Source of the DNA: Betaproteobacteria bacterium
Lineage (GTDB): Bacteria > Pseudomonadota > Gammaproteobacteria > Burkholderiales > Burkholderiaceae_D
Direction: 5' to 3'
DNA: 47,573 nt
NCBI GenBank assembly: GCA_016868055.1
Contig: VGHX01000013.1
Coordinates: forward strand, 1 to 47,573
Positions within the stretch are counted from its first letter, which is position 1. Each line of letters opens with the position of its first letter. The position numbers and the translations under genes are program-made. A model generated the notes under the pieces. That model did no database searches. It had not been told where the DNA came from and worked only from the letters and a program-made list of their open reading frames with translations. Shown here piece after piece: positions 9,068 to 18,042 of the stretch.

Positions 9068-9805
9068 TCAAATATTCAGCTTGTGAAAAATCCAGCGCGG
9101 TAAGTGCTGAACGATGAGCATGATGACTTGCCATTTCGCAGGTACATACGCGACCGGTTTACCCGCTTCAATGGCTTTCACGATCGCGTGCGCTACCTGT
9201 TCAACTTTAGCTAACCCGGCAGGCGCTAAATGCGCTGTCATGGGCGTTGCGGTCGGGCCCGGCTTGATCAGCAATATGTTTACACCGGTGCTGGCAAAGC
9301 GATGCTGCAGCCCCTGCGCGTAGCGCTCGACCATGCCCTTACCTGCGCCATAAACATAATTTGCTTTGCGACCACGGTCTCCCGCCACCGAACCAATCAA
9401 TGCGATCGTTCCGTGCCCTTGCCGGGCGAGCTGCTTGGCAAAGGCTTCGGCAAACAAGGCCGGCGAAACACCATTGATCTGTAAAGCAGCCTGCGCCAGA
9501 TGAATATCCTGCTCGCAGGAGACTTGCTGCGGCAAATCGCCGTGTGCAATCAAAACAATATCGATTCCTAATTGTGCGGCCTGCTCTGCAAGCACCGAAA
9601 TTGCATCAGCACTCAAAAAATCAATATCTACCGTTTGAATAGCCGACTGTGGGCTGCGAACTCGCAGATCATCTGCGATGCGTTGAACACGCGCCAGATC
9701 CCGGCCGACCAGTAAAAAATCGGCTGCCTCGCGCGTCCACAACCGCGCACAATGCTCTGCGATCGCGGAGCTGGCGCCAATAATCACGATCCGCTTTTTG
9801 CTCAA
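9068..9805 (-). CDS. DprE2-like short-chain dehydrogenase (keto-sugar reductase)
   Basis: A 245-residue classical SDR. The frame is open far upstream inside the dprE1-like gene, but the family match starts at a TTG at 9805 (LSKKRIVIIGASSAIAEHCA), one base after that gene's stop, with GGGGA upstream as ribosome binding site. It has the NAD(P) motif GASSAIA, the catalytic Ser of IGSVAG, and Tyr-x-x-x-Lys in YVYGAGK. The C-terminus is hydrophobic and basic (IMLIVQHLPRWIFHKLNI), suited to membrane association with a lipid substrate. Sequence type and its place directly after a DprE1-like oxidase match DprE2, which reduces polyprenyl-phosphoryl-2-keto-erythro-pentofuranose to the arabinose form. 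Confidence 0.82.
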   Translation of the reverse strand: MSKKRIVIIGASSAIAEHCARLWTREAADFLLVGRDLARVQRIADDLRVRSPQSAIQTVDIDFLSADAISVLAEQAAQLGIDIVLIAHGDLPQQVSCEQDIHLAQAALQINGVSPALFAEAFAKQLARQGHGTIALIGSVAGDRGRKANYVYGAGKGMVERYAQGLQHRFASTGVNILLIKPGPTATPMTAHLAPAGLAKVEQVAHAIVKAIEAGKPVAYVPAKWQVIMLIVQHLPRWIFHKLNI

Positions 9806-9806
9806 A

Positions 9807-11093
9807 TTAATTCCCCAACAAACGGCGCGACATCGCCGAGCTAATGCCTGCATCTCGCAGCGGTAAAAATTCTTGTAAGCGCGGGTATCCTGCTTCGAAT
9901 AAGGCACGCGGCATACGCGCATCTTTTGCGGGGTATAAGCGGCCACCCGCCTCCAGCACGATCGCATCGAGCCGCTCGAACAACGCCAGCGTTGGCGCAC
10001 CGGCATTCGGGAAGTCAAGCGCCAGGGTGACCCCGGGACGAGCAAAACTCAACATGCCAACCGCATCGCGCTGACCAAAGGTTTTAAGCACAGCGAGAAA
10101 AGAGCCCATACCCGCACGCCGAATCGTTTTCAACATAGCTTGGATACCTGTAGCGCCTGCTTCGCGCGGCAACACACATTGGTACTGATAAAACCCATGC
10201 GGTCCATACATTCGGTTCCAGTCTTGTATACGGTCCAGGGGATGAAAAAACTGCACATAGTGCTGCAGGCTGCGGGGCTGTGTTTTTTTGAGGTGATAGT
10301 ACATCGCGTTGAACGATCGCAGCGATAGACGATTCACCAGTGACGTCGGCGGTACGAACGGAAAACGCACATCAGCGCGCGATGGCGGCTCGGGCTGATC
10401 AGCAGCGACTGAATTCGCGCGCATGAATATGCCGCGTCCTGACGGGTGCAGGCAATCGATCCACGATACCGTGTGCTCCCAATCGGGTTCCGAGGCATCT
10501 GCCAGCGTGAAGAACTGTTGGAGATCTTGATACGGCAATGTTTCAACATCCAGCCACGGGCCCGGTACGCGACGTAGCTGCAGCTCGGCTTCGACAATCA
10601 CGCCAGTCAGACCCAGGCCACCGACGGTGGCTGCAAACATCGTATCGCCGGGTAGGCAGCTAAGCACTTCACCGCTGGTGCGTGCGAGGGTGAGCTGTGT
10701 GACATGGTCGCCAAAGCAGCCATAGCGGTGATGATTTTTTCCATGAACATCGTTGGCAATGGCGCCGCCTACCGTGACATATTGTGTACCCGGCACCACC
10801 GGCAGCATCCAGCCCCGAGTCACACCGAAACGCTGAATCTCGCGCAGTAATGTTCCCGACTCACACCGCAAACGACCGGTCTGCTCATCAAATGCAATAA
10901 AGCGGTCGAGTGATCGCAGGTCCCACAAGGTACCACCTGGGTTCAGACAAACATCACCGTAGCTGCGGCCCATACCAAACGCGAGGCCTTGGCGCTGGCC
11001 GGAGATATCACCATGTACGCGAGCCCTATCGGCGAGTAACTGCATGCGGTGGTCATGAATACCAAGTCGCCCCCAGGAGCCGACCGCTACCAT
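9807..11093 (-). CDS. DprE1-like FAD oxidase (polyprenyl-phosphoryl-ribose 2'-epimerase subunit)
   Basis: A 428-residue vanillyl-alcohol-oxidase-type flavoprotein. It carries GRSYGD, the PGT...VTVGGAIA FAD-binding stretch, and HGKNHH (His about 117), a set characteristic of DprE1. ATVGGLGLTG follows the DprE1 ATVGGNGLTG motif. Toward the C-terminus TLALDFP matches the mycobacterial NICVDFP motif, and YPAKDAR keeps the active-site lysine. At the position of the benzothiazinone-reactive cysteine of M. tuberculosis DprE1 there is Ala (about residue 358). DprE1 oxidises the C2 hydroxyl of polyprenyl-phosphoryl-ribose. ATG 11093 is chosen since GAGGA lies 5 bases upstream; ATG 11099 is also possible. 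Overlaps the HAD-UbiA gene. Confidence 0.85.
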   Translation of the reverse strand: MVAVGSWGRLGIHDHRMQLLADRARVHGDISGQRQGLAFGMGRSYGDVCLNPGGTLWDLRSLDRFIAFDEQTGRLRCESGTLLREIQRFGVTRGWMLPVVPGTQYVTVGGAIANDVHGKNHHRYGCFGDHVTQLTLARTSGEVLSCLPGDTMFAATVGGLGLTGVIVEAELQLRRVPGPWLDVETLPYQDLQQFFTLADASEPDWEHTVSWIDCLHPSGRGIFMRANSVAADQPEPPSRADVRFPFVPPTSLVNRLSLRSFNAMYYHLKKTQPRSLQHYVQFFHPLDRIQDWNRMYGPHGFYQYQCVLPREAGATGIQAMLKTIRRAGMGSFLAVLKTFGQRDAVGMLSFARPGVTLALDFPNAGAPTLALFERLDAIVLEAGGRLYPAKDARMPRALFEAGYPRLQEFLPLRDAGISSAMSRRLLGN

Positions 11094-12520
11094 GTCCATC
11101 CTCGTGAGCCGACTAGCAGAACGCCGAAGAAAACTACGCCTGATATCAGACCAACCCGATCGCGCAGAGCGAATACCAAGGGGTCATCATGCATCTCGCC
11201 GCGATGCGCTTTCATCCATATGCGACTAATCCAATACAGCAGCACCGGCACTGCTGCCCAGATCAGTTCTGGCGAGCGATACAAGCGGACGACTGCTTCA
11301 CTGTTCAGATAGAGCGCTAACACCAGCACGGAAGCATAGCCAGACATCAGACCAAGCATCTGCACCAGTGACGCATCCGACGTCAGATAGCCACGTCCAT
11401 GTGCCCGTTCGCTGCCCGATTTAACTTGCACATCAAGCTCGGCATAGCGCTTGACGAACGCCAAGGACAAAAAGAAGAACGCAGAAAAAGCCAATAACCA
11501 GAACGAGAGCGGTATACCCAGCGCCGCAGCGCCTGCAATGACACGCAGTGTGTAAAGCATGGCCAGCGCGAGGCAATCAATAATCACTAGCCGCTTCAGT
11601 ACCAGCGAGTAGGCGCACGTCAGTACAAAATAAAACAACAGCCAACCACTAAATGCCCAGCCTACGGGTACCGCACACAGCAAAGCGCACACCAGCAATA
11701 CTGGCACCAGCGCGACACCCAGCGCGACTGGTATCTGCCCTGCAGCAAACGGCCGATTGCGCTTGCGCGGGTGCTGTCGGTCACTATCAAGATCCAGCAG
11801 ATCATTCGCTACATACACTGCAGAAGCGCACAAACTGAAAGCGACGAAAGCCAGCAACAAGCGCGGTAACGTCTCGCCATCAGGAATCATGTGCGCCGCC
11901 ATCGGCGCCATGAATAATAAAAAATTCTTGGCCCATTGATGCGGCCGCAGCTCACCAATCAAAGCTTCAACAAATCGGTGGTTGGTCTCGAACACCTGAT
12001 CAATCTCGGCGATAGTTTTTGCTTTTCTGGTGACATCAGCCGACGCATTGACGACGACTGCCTTGCGTGCGCGCTGCCAGACCTGCAGATCGACCGCGGC
12101 ATTACCCGCATAGTCAAAGCCCCCGGCGCCAAACAGTCGCTCGAGTGCATTGGCTTTTTTTGCACCGCCGAGATTGGTATTGCCGTCGCTGGCAATAACC
12201 GCATCAAAGAGTCCCAAGTGCTCGGAGATGGCAATGGCAATGCTGTGATCTGCTGCAGTACACAGCACCAACTTGCGACCCTGTGCGCGTTGCTCGGTCA
12301 GCCAGGTGATGAGCGGCTGGTGGTAGGGCAGCGTGGCGGGGTCGAATCGCGACAACGCTGCCAGCCGCTGCTTCAGCACCGCCTTGCCCTGTAACAGCCA
12401 GAACGGCAGCTTGAGCAACGCCAACGGATGCTCCCGCAGCGCGCGCAAGGCGGCTTCATGCAAAGTGTCCGAGCGGACCAGCGTGCCGTCGAGATCGACA
12501 GCGAGCGGGATGGCGTTCAA
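11087..12520 (-). CDS. HAD phosphatase-UbiA fusion (polyprenyl-phosphate phosphoribosyltransferase)
   Basis: A 477-residue fusion. Residues 1-185 are a HAD hydrolase (nucleophile motif DLDGT at 9-13, LCTAAD, and GNAAVDLQVW). Residues 186-477 are a UbiA prenyltransferase with LRPHQWAKNF, the Asp-rich motif NDLLDLDSD (239-247) and HPRKRNRP, the signature of decaprenyl-phosphate 5-phosphoribosyltransferase (Rv3806c type), and about eight membrane helices. Predicted chemistry: PRPP plus polyprenyl phosphate to polyprenyl-phosphoryl-5-phosphoribose, then dephosphorylation by the HAD domain. HAD-UbiA fusions with dprE1-type genes are known, for example in the Azorhizobium noe genes for Nod-factor arabinosylation. 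Start is TTG 12520 with AAGGA 7 bases upstream. First gene of the operon. Confidence 0.85.
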   Translation of the reverse strand: MNAIPLAVDLDGTLVRSDTLHEAALRALREHPLALLKLPFWLLQGKAVLKQRLAALSRFDPATLPYHQPLITWLTEQRAQGRKLVLCTAADHSIAIAISEHLGLFDAVIASDGNTNLGGAKKANALERLFGAGGFDYAGNAAVDLQVWQRARKAVVVNASADVTRKAKTIAEIDQVFETNHRFVEALIGELRPHQWAKNFLLFMAPMAAHMIPDGETLPRLLLAFVAFSLCASAVYVANDLLDLDSDRQHPRKRNRPFAAGQIPVALGVALVPVLLVCALLCAVPVGWAFSGWLLFYFVLTCAYSLVLKRLVIIDCLALAMLYTLRVIAGAAALGIPLSFWLLAFSAFFFLSLAFVKRYAELDVQVKSGSERAHGRGYLTSDASLVQMLGLMSGYASVLVLALYLNSEAVVRLYRSPELIWAAVPVLLYWISRIWMKAHRGEMHDDPLVFALRDRVGLISGVVFFGVLLVGSRGWTW

Positions 12521-12536
12521 AGGCGTGTCCTTGTGT

Positions 12537-12545
12537 GGGGGGGGG
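12537..12545 (-). repeat. C9 homopolymer upstream of the lipid-pentose operon
   Basis: Nine consecutive G on the plus strand (C9 in the sense of the operon) between the maeB stop and the TTG start of the HAD-UbiA gene, about 4 bases upstream of its Shine-Dalgarno. Tracts of this length in promoter or leader regions can change length by slippage and alter expression. Only one length is seen here, so variability is untested. Confidence 0.7.
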
Positions 12546-12572
12546 AGCGACAGCCGGCGCTAGCGAGAGTTC

Positions 12573-14879
12573 TTACCGCTGAACCGCGTCAACCACGGCC
12601 AACGCCGTCATGTTCACGATACGACGCACCGTCGCCGAGGGTGTCAGGATATGCACCGCGCGCGCGCAACCGAGGAGTACAGGCCCAATCGCAATGCCGC
12701 CACCGGCGGTCATCTTCAGCAGGTTGTACGCGATATTGGCTGCGTCAATGTTCGGCAGTACCAGCAAATTTGCGTCACCTTTGAGCAGGGTGTCGGGCAT
12801 GACCGACTTCAACAGGTGCGCATCAAGCGCAGTGTCGCCATGCATCTCGCCATCCACCTCAAGATCAGGCGCACGCTCGCGAATCAGCGCTAGTGCTTCA
12901 CGCATCTTGACTGCCGACTCACTATGACTACTACCGAAATTGGAGTGCGATAGCAGTGCTGCTCGCGGGTATAGCCCAAAGCGCCGCATTTCTTCCGCAG
13001 CCATGATGGTGATTTCCGCAATCTGCTCGGCATTCGGATTTTCATTGACGTGGGTATCGACCAACACAATTTGTCGGTCATGCAGCACCAGGGCATTCAT
13101 CGCGGCATAGGTGTTCACACCAGCGCGCTTACCCAGAATCATGTCGATGTAATGCAAATGCAAATCGGTATTGCCGTAGGTACCGCAGATCATGCCGTCG
13201 GCATCCCCCTTGTGGATAGCCATTGAGCCGATGAGGGTGTGACGGCGGCGCATTTCTAACTTTGCCCACTGCTCGGTCACGCCTTTACGACGGGTCATGG
13301 ACAGGAACGTTTCCCAATACGAGCGATAGCGCTCATCGCGCTCAGGATTGATCACTTCGAAGTCGTGCTCGGGACGGATACGCAAACCATAGCGCTGTAT
13401 GCGTTGCTCAAGAACTGCAGGCCGGCCCACCAAAATCGGCTTGGCTAAATCTTCATCAATCACGACCTGCACCGCACGCAGCACGCGCTCTTCTTCGCCC
13501 TCGGCGAATACGATGCGCTTTTTCTCGGGCGGGGCTTTCTTGGCGATAGCAAACACCGGCTTCATCACCGTGCCGCTGTGGTAAACAAACTGCTGCAACC
13601 TATCGGTGTACGCTGCCATGTCCTTGATCGGACGCGCAGCAACACCGGCCTTTTCCGCAGCCACGGCCACCGCAGGCGCAATCTTCAGCATCAGGCGCGG
13701 ATCAAATGGTTTCGGAATGAGATAGTCGGGGCCAAACGAAAGATTAGTCACGCCATACGTCGTTGCTACAACGTCTGATTGCTCTGCCTGTGCTAACTCA
13801 GCGACAGCGTGTACGGTAGCAATCTCCATGCTGCGAGTGATGGTGGTGGCACCACAATCTAGCGCACCCCGAAAAATATACGGGAAGCACAGCACGTTAT
13901 TCACTTGATTCGGATAATCAGAGCGACCGGTTGCGATCACGGCATCATCGCGCACCGCGCGCACTTCTTCGGGCAGTATCTCTGGCGTAGGGTTGGCCAA
14001 AGCCAGTACCAGTGGCTTGGGTGCCATTTGCCGCACCATGTCCTGCTTGAGCACACCACCGGCAGACAAGCCCAAGAAAATATCCGCGCCAGGCATCACT
14101 TCTGCAAGCGTACGCTGCTTGATGTCTTGCGCGAAGCGTTCCTTGTCAGGGTCCATCAACTCAGTCCGGCCCTTGTAGACCACACCAGCCAAGTCGGTCA
14201 CGATGATGTTCTCGATCGGGAAGCCGAGGTCGACAATCAGATCGAGGCAAGCAAGCGCCGCCGCACCCGCACCTGACACCACCATCTTGCAGTGTTTGAT
14301 GTCTTTGCCGACGACTTTCAAACCATTCAGGATGGCGGCACCGACAATGATCGCCGTACCGTGCTGATCATCATGAAACACGGGTATCTTCATCCGGCTG
14401 CGTAGCTTGCGCTCGACATAAAAACACTCAGGTGCTTTGATGTCTTCCAGATTGATGCCACCAAATGTCGGCTCAAGTGCAGCAATGATGTCGCACAGTT
14501 TGTCCGGGTCAGTTTCGTTTACCTCGATATCGAAGACATCGATACCGGCAAATTTCTTGAACAGTACACCCTTACCTTCCATCACCGGCTTGGCCGCCAA
14601 CGGGCCGATGTTGCCAAGGCCTAGCACCGCAGTACCGTTGGTGATCACCGCGACCAAGTTGCCGCGCGCGGTATAGCGAAACGCATTGGCAGGCTCCGCG
14701 GCAATTTCCTCGCAAGCAGCTGCTACGCCGGGAGAATAAGCCAGCGCCAGATCGCGCTGGTTGGTAAGCTGTTTGGTCGGGGTAACGGCGATTTTGCCGG
14801 GAGAGGGAAATTCGTGATACTCGAGTGCCGCCTGGCGAAATTGCTGGCGCGCTTGCGAAGGGGTGTCGTGGGAATCCAT
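12573..14879 (-). CDS. maeB: NADP-dependent malic enzyme with phosphotransacetylase-like domain (MaeB)
   Basis: A 768-residue two-domain protein. Residues 1-~420 are the malic enzyme: [37 protein letters not shown] with the catalytic Tyr/Lys region, FHDDQHGTA metal site and the NADP motif [12 protein letters not shown]. Residues ~430-768 are a phosphate acetyltransferase-like regulatory domain ([31 protein letters not shown]). It decarboxylates malate to pyruvate and supplies NADPH; in E. coli MaeB the C-terminal domain is needed for acetyl-CoA control rather than catalysis. ATG 14879 is chosen (GAGAG nine bases upstream) over an in-frame TTG at 14888. Divergent from thiL, a usual Burkholderiales neighbour. 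Confidence 0.95.
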   Translation of the reverse strand: MDSHDTPSQARQQFRQAALEYHEFPSPGKIAVTPTKQLTNQRDLALAYSPGVAAACEEIAAEPANAFRYTARGNLVAVITNGTAVLGLGNIGPLAAKPVMEGKGVLFKKFAGIDVFDIEVNETDPDKLCDIIAALEPTFGGINLEDIKAPECFYVERKLRSRMKIPVFHDDQHGTAIIVGAAILNGLKVVGKDIKHCKMVVSGAGAAALACLDLIVDLGFPIENIIVTDLAGVVYKGRTELMDPDKERFAQDIKQRTLAEVMPGADIFLGLSAGGVLKQDMVRQMAPKPLVLALANPTPEILPEEVRAVRDDAVIATGRSDYPNQVNNVLCFPYIFRGALDCGATTITRSMEIATVHAVAELAQAEQSDVVATTYGVTNLSFGPDYLIPKPFDPRLMLKIAPAVAVAAEKAGVAARPIKDMAAYTDRLQQFVYHSGTVMKPVFAIAKKAPPEKKRIVFAEGEEERVLRAVQVVIDEDLAKPILVGRPAVLEQRIQRYGLRIRPEHDFEVINPERDERYRSYWETFLSMTRRKGVTEQWAKLEMRRRHTLIGSMAIHKGDADGMICGTYGNTDLHLHYIDMILGKRAGVNTYAAMNALVLHDRQIVLVDTHVNENPNAEQIAEITIMAAEEMRRFGLYPRAALLSHSNFGSSHSESAVKMREALALIRERAPDLEVDGEMHGDTALDAHLLKSVMPDTLLKGDANLLVLPNIDAANIAYNLLKMTAGGGIAIGPVLLGCARAVHILTPSATVRRIVNMTALAVVDAVQR

Positions 14880-15042
14880 GCGGGGCAACTCTCTGGATGC
14901 TGTCTAATCGATGAATCGATTCTAGCAGACCGAGCTATCCAAAACTTTGCTGAGGGTGATTGTCGGCAGGCGAAGATCCTGCCTCGACGGGCCGGTCGCA
15001 GCTCAATGCGATGATGCAGAGCGCTTCTGTACAATCGGCGTC

Positions 15043-16011
15043 ATGCCTTCGGAATTTGATCTGATCACGCGTTTTTTCACCCGCCCCGCTCAAGGTGAAG
15101 GTGCGGTGCAGCTCGGTGTGGGGGATGATTGCGCGCTGATTGCGCCGCCTCCGCATGAGTCATTGGCTGTATCGAGCGACATGCTGGTTGAGGGCCGACA
15201 TTTTTTGCCTGGTGCCGATCCGAAGCTGCTCGGACATAAAGCTCTGGCAGTAAATTTGTCCGATCTCGCAGCGATGGGCGCCAAGCCGATCTGCTTCACC
15301 TTGGCACTGTCGCTACCCGCTGTTGATGATGCATGGTTAGCGGCATTTGCTGATGGATTATTTGCACTGGCCGACGCTGAGCAGATCGTCTTGATCGGTG
15401 GCGACACCACGCGCGGACCCTTGACGATATGCATCACGGTACTTGGTCATGTGCCATTCCATGCTGCACTCCGTCGGGATGGCGCACATGTTGGTGACGA
15501 TATCTGGGTTTCGGGAAATTTAGGCGATGCACGACTCGGCTTGGAGCTATTGACTCACCATCGCTCGCTAGCTGCTCACCATGCTGACAGCGCATTACTT
15601 CGGCTGCATTGCCCGACACCGCGTGTGTCGCTCGGGTTGGCGTTGCGTGGTATTGCCAGTGCAGCGATTGATATTTCTGATGGCCTGATGGGTGACCTGG
15701 GACATATTTTGCAGCGCTCAGCACTCGGCGCCAGCATCGAGGCTGACGCATTACCCATTGGCACGGCGCTGCGCTCACAAGACCGCCAACTACAGCTGGA
15801 GTTTGCGCTGAATGGTGGTGATGACTACGAATTGTGTTTCTGCGCGTCGCCGTCGCAGCGAGAAAAAGTATTGGCGGCTTCAAGCACTGCTGGGGTGGCG
15901 GTAACGCGCATAGGCACGATAGAGCCAATAGCCGGACTACGAATTATTGATCTCGACGGCACGCAGCTACCGATTCGCTCTCACTCTTTTGACCATTTTG
16001 CGCTGTCATGA
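15043..16011 (+). CDS. thiL: Thiamine-monophosphate kinase
   Basis: A 322-residue AIR-synthase-fold kinase making thiamine diphosphate from thiamine phosphate and ATP. It starts at ATG 15043 (MPSEFDLITRFF), the conserved start; an upstream in-frame start inside the maeB leader has no support. Visible motifs: GVGDDCALI near residue 22, SSDMLVEGRHF, VNLSDLAAMGAKP, the GGDTTRGP loop, and DISDGLMGDLGHI, which bind Mg2+ and the nucleotide. The stop overlaps the pgpA start in ATGATGA, so the two genes are cotranslated; thiL-pgpA coupling is widespread in Proteobacteria. No TPP riboswitch is evident upstream. Confidence 0.95.
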   Translation: MPSEFDLITRFFTRPAQGEGAVQLGVGDDCALIAPPPHESLAVSSDMLVEGRHFLPGADPKLLGHKALAVNLSDLAAMGAKPICFTLALSLPAVDDAWLAAFADGLFALADAEQIVLIGGDTTRGPLTICITVLGHVPFHAALRRDGAHVGDDIWVSGNLGDARLGLELLTHHRSLAAHHADSALLRLHCPTPRVSLGLALRGIASAAIDISDGLMGDLGHILQRSALGASIEADALPIGTALRSQDRQLQLEFALNGGDDYELCFCASPSQREKVLAASSTAGVAVTRIGTIEPIAGLRIIDLDGTQLPIRSHSFDHFALS

Positions 16012-16577
16012 TGATCACGCCTACTGAACCGGACGAAACAACGGAGGTCGCGGCGCCAGCCCGGAAAACTGAGCCCGTTCGCTGGTTCTCGAAGCGACCC
16101 AGTGTCAGATTCATGGTGAGCGATCCTGCACATTTTTTAGCGCTTGGCCTCGGAAGTGGTTTGTCGCCGATCATGCCAGGTACTGCTGGCACGCTGTTTG
16201 GGTGGCTTTGCTTCCGTGTTCTGACCGATCAATGGCCAGCGATTTTCACGCAGGGCATGTGGGCGGTCATTATTGTGGTTGGCTTTTTGCTTGGGGTATT
16301 TGTCTGCGACAGGGCGGGACGCGCTCTGGGTGTGCCTGATCATGGCGCGATTGTGTGGGACGAGATAATCGCGATCTGGTTGGTACTGCTGCTGGTGACA
16401 CCGTGCAGCTTTAAAGCCGAGCTGATTGCGGTAATACTGTTCAGATTATTTGATATGGTCAAGCCACCACCGATACGACAAATTGAGCGCAGATACAAAG
16501 GTGGATTTGGTGTGATGATTGACGATATCCTTGCCGCATTTTTTACATTATTGGTGATCGCCTTATGGCGATTCTGA
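16008..16577 (+). CDS. pgpA: Phosphatidylglycerophosphatase A
   Basis: A 189-residue membrane protein of phosphatidylglycerol synthesis that removes phosphate from phosphatidylglycerophosphate. About 40 residues of polar N-terminus precede the family body: GLGSGLSPIMPGTAGTLFGW, then DHGAIVWDEIIA, ILFRLFDMVKPPPI and GGFGVMIDDILAA, which contain the acidic and Arg residues of PgpA active sites. Four hydrophobic helices. Overlaps thiL by 4 bp. The second Met (ATG 16011) could also start it. Confidence 0.93.
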   Translation: MMITPTEPDETTEVAAPARKTEPVRWFSKRPSVRFMVSDPAHFLALGLGSGLSPIMPGTAGTLFGWLCFRVLTDQWPAIFTQGMWAVIIVVGFLLGVFVCDRAGRALGVPDHGAIVWDEIIAIWLVLLLVTPCSFKAELIAVILFRLFDMVKPPPIRQIERRYKGGFGVMIDDILAAFFTLLVIALWRF

Positions 16578-16650
16578 TCGACCATAACGCCATCCTATCG
16601 AGTAACTCCATCAGATAGTTTCAAGTACACAGGCTAGGTAGCATTCGATC

Positions 16651-17148
16651 ATGAGCTATTCCGAACAATCCTTGCATACACTTGCCGAACACATCGGTGA
16701 GGCGCTTAAACAAAAGCGCTGGATGCTGACGACTGCTGAGTCGATCACTGGCGGTAGCATTTCACAGTGCGTCACCGATATTGCCGGATCATCGGAATGG
16801 TTTGATTGCGGCTTGGTGACTTATTCCAACGCCTCGAAGACAAATTTTCTGGAAGTCCCGGATGCATTAATCGCGCAGTTTGGCGCAGTGAGCGAAGAAG
16901 TCGCCGCCGCTATGGCAACTGGCGCGCTCGCCAATAGTGCCGCTGATGTGGCGCTCTCCACCACCGGCATCGCTGGCCCGACCGGCGCTGTCCCTGGCAA
17001 ACCAATAGGTACGGTGTGCTTCGCATGGGCCACTAGTAGCACCGTGGTGACCGAGCGGCGTTTGTTTCAGGGTGACCGGCAGTCTGTTCGTGCGCAAACA
17101 ACCCGACATGCGTTGCAAGGCTTACTTAAGCTTTTGCAAGGACACTGA
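16651..17148 (+). CDS. pncC: Nicotinamide-nucleotide amidase (CinA C-terminal domain type)
   Basis: A 165-residue stand-alone CinA C-terminal domain, deamidating NMN to nicotinate mononucleotide in the pyridine nucleotide salvage cycle. Motifs: TTAESITGGSISQCVTDIAGSS near residue 30 (catalytic Ser and binding loop), GLVTYSNASK, and TTGIAGPTGA. It lies 73 bp downstream of pgpA in the usual thiL-pgpA-pncC order and ends 6 bp from the convergent pyrF stop. Confidence 0.93.
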   Translation: MSYSEQSLHTLAEHIGEALKQKRWMLTTAESITGGSISQCVTDIAGSSEWFDCGLVTYSNASKTNFLEVPDALIAQFGAVSEEVAAAMATGALANSAADVALSTTGIAGPTGAVPGKPIGTVCFAWATSSTVVTERRLFQGDRQSVRAQTTRHALQGLLKLLQGH

Positions 17149-17154
17149 GATTCC

Positions 17155-17979
17155 TTATCGGTTGCGATAAGCATTAATCGCATCACGCGTTGCCATCGCC
17201 ACCCGTGCAGCAGCATCGGCAAAACCCTCACCATCAGCGGGTTTGGCATACAAAATCGCACGCGATGAATTGATCATCATGCCGGTGCCATCACGGGTCT
17301 GCCCTGCCAGCACAGTCGCCTCGATATCTCCACCTTGCGCACCGATACCCGGCACCAGTAACGGCATCTCACCAACGATTTTTCGGACTTCAGCAATCTC
17401 TTCCGGAAAGGTGGCGCCCACAACAAGGGCGCATTGCCCATGCCGATTCCATTGCTGCGCCACTATACGCGCGACATGTTGATACAGCGGCACGCCATCC
17501 ACTTTCAAAAACTGTAAATCAGAGCCGCCGGGGTTTGAGGTACGGCACAATACAATCACACCCTTCTCGCTCCACTGCAAATAGGGTTCGATCGAATCAA
17601 ACCCCATGTAGGGATTGACCGTTACTGCGTCAGCCTTGTAACGCTCAAATGCTTCTCGGGCATACTGCTGAGCGGTTGCACCGATATCACCGCGCTTGGC
17701 ATCCAAGATAATCGGGATTTGCGGGTAGCGCTGATTCAGATAATCACAAATTACTTGTAATTGATCTTCAGCAGCCAATGCAGCGAAATACGCTATTTGC
17801 GGCTTGAAGGCACAGACATATGACGCAGTCGCGTCAATGATAGCGCGGCAGAATTCAAACACTGCATCCGACCGGCCTTTGAGTACACCGGGAAACCGAG
17901 CGATATCCGGGTCGAGCCCGACACACAGCAGCGAGTCATGCTGGCGGATGGCGTTGGCAAGTTTATCGATGAAATTCAC
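17155..17979 (-). CDS. pyrF: Orotidine 5'-phosphate decarboxylase
   Basis: A 274-residue TIM-barrel enzyme of the long (subfamily 2) PyrF type: LLCVGLDPD near residue 17, AFKPQIAYF, and the catalytic [12 protein letters not shown] with the Asp-Lys-Asp array, then GIGAQGGD. It decarboxylates OMP to UMP, the last step of pyrimidine synthesis. ATG 17979 gives the normal N-terminus ([15 protein letters not shown]). Convergent with pncC. Confidence 0.95.
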   Translation of the reverse strand: MNFIDKLANAIRQHDSLLCVGLDPDIARFPGVLKGRSDAVFEFCRAIIDATASYVCAFKPQIAYFAALAAEDQLQVICDYLNQRYPQIPIILDAKRGDIGATAQQYAREAFERYKADAVTVNPYMGFDSIEPYLQWSEKGVIVLCRTSNPGGSDLQFLKVDGVPLYQHVARIVAQQWNRHGQCALVVGATFPEEIAEVRKIVGEMPLLVPGIGAQGGDIEATVLAGQTRDGTGMMINSSRAILYAKPADGEGFADAAARVAMATRDAINAYRNR

Positions 17980-18042
17980 AATGTCGCATCATTGAGCTAA
18001 GGCGGAACAACATTGTAGCCTGCCGTGTTATCGTGCCGCCCC

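Noticed and set aside
9806-10045. 80-residue N-terminal extension of the DprE2-like SDR
   Set aside because: It lies wholly inside the DprE1-like gene, is Arg/Trp/Cys-rich as an off-frame read, and the SDR fold starts at the TTG 9805.
14940-15042. TPP riboswitch ahead of thiL
   Set aside because: The conserved CTGAGA and ACCTGA-type THI-box segments were not found.
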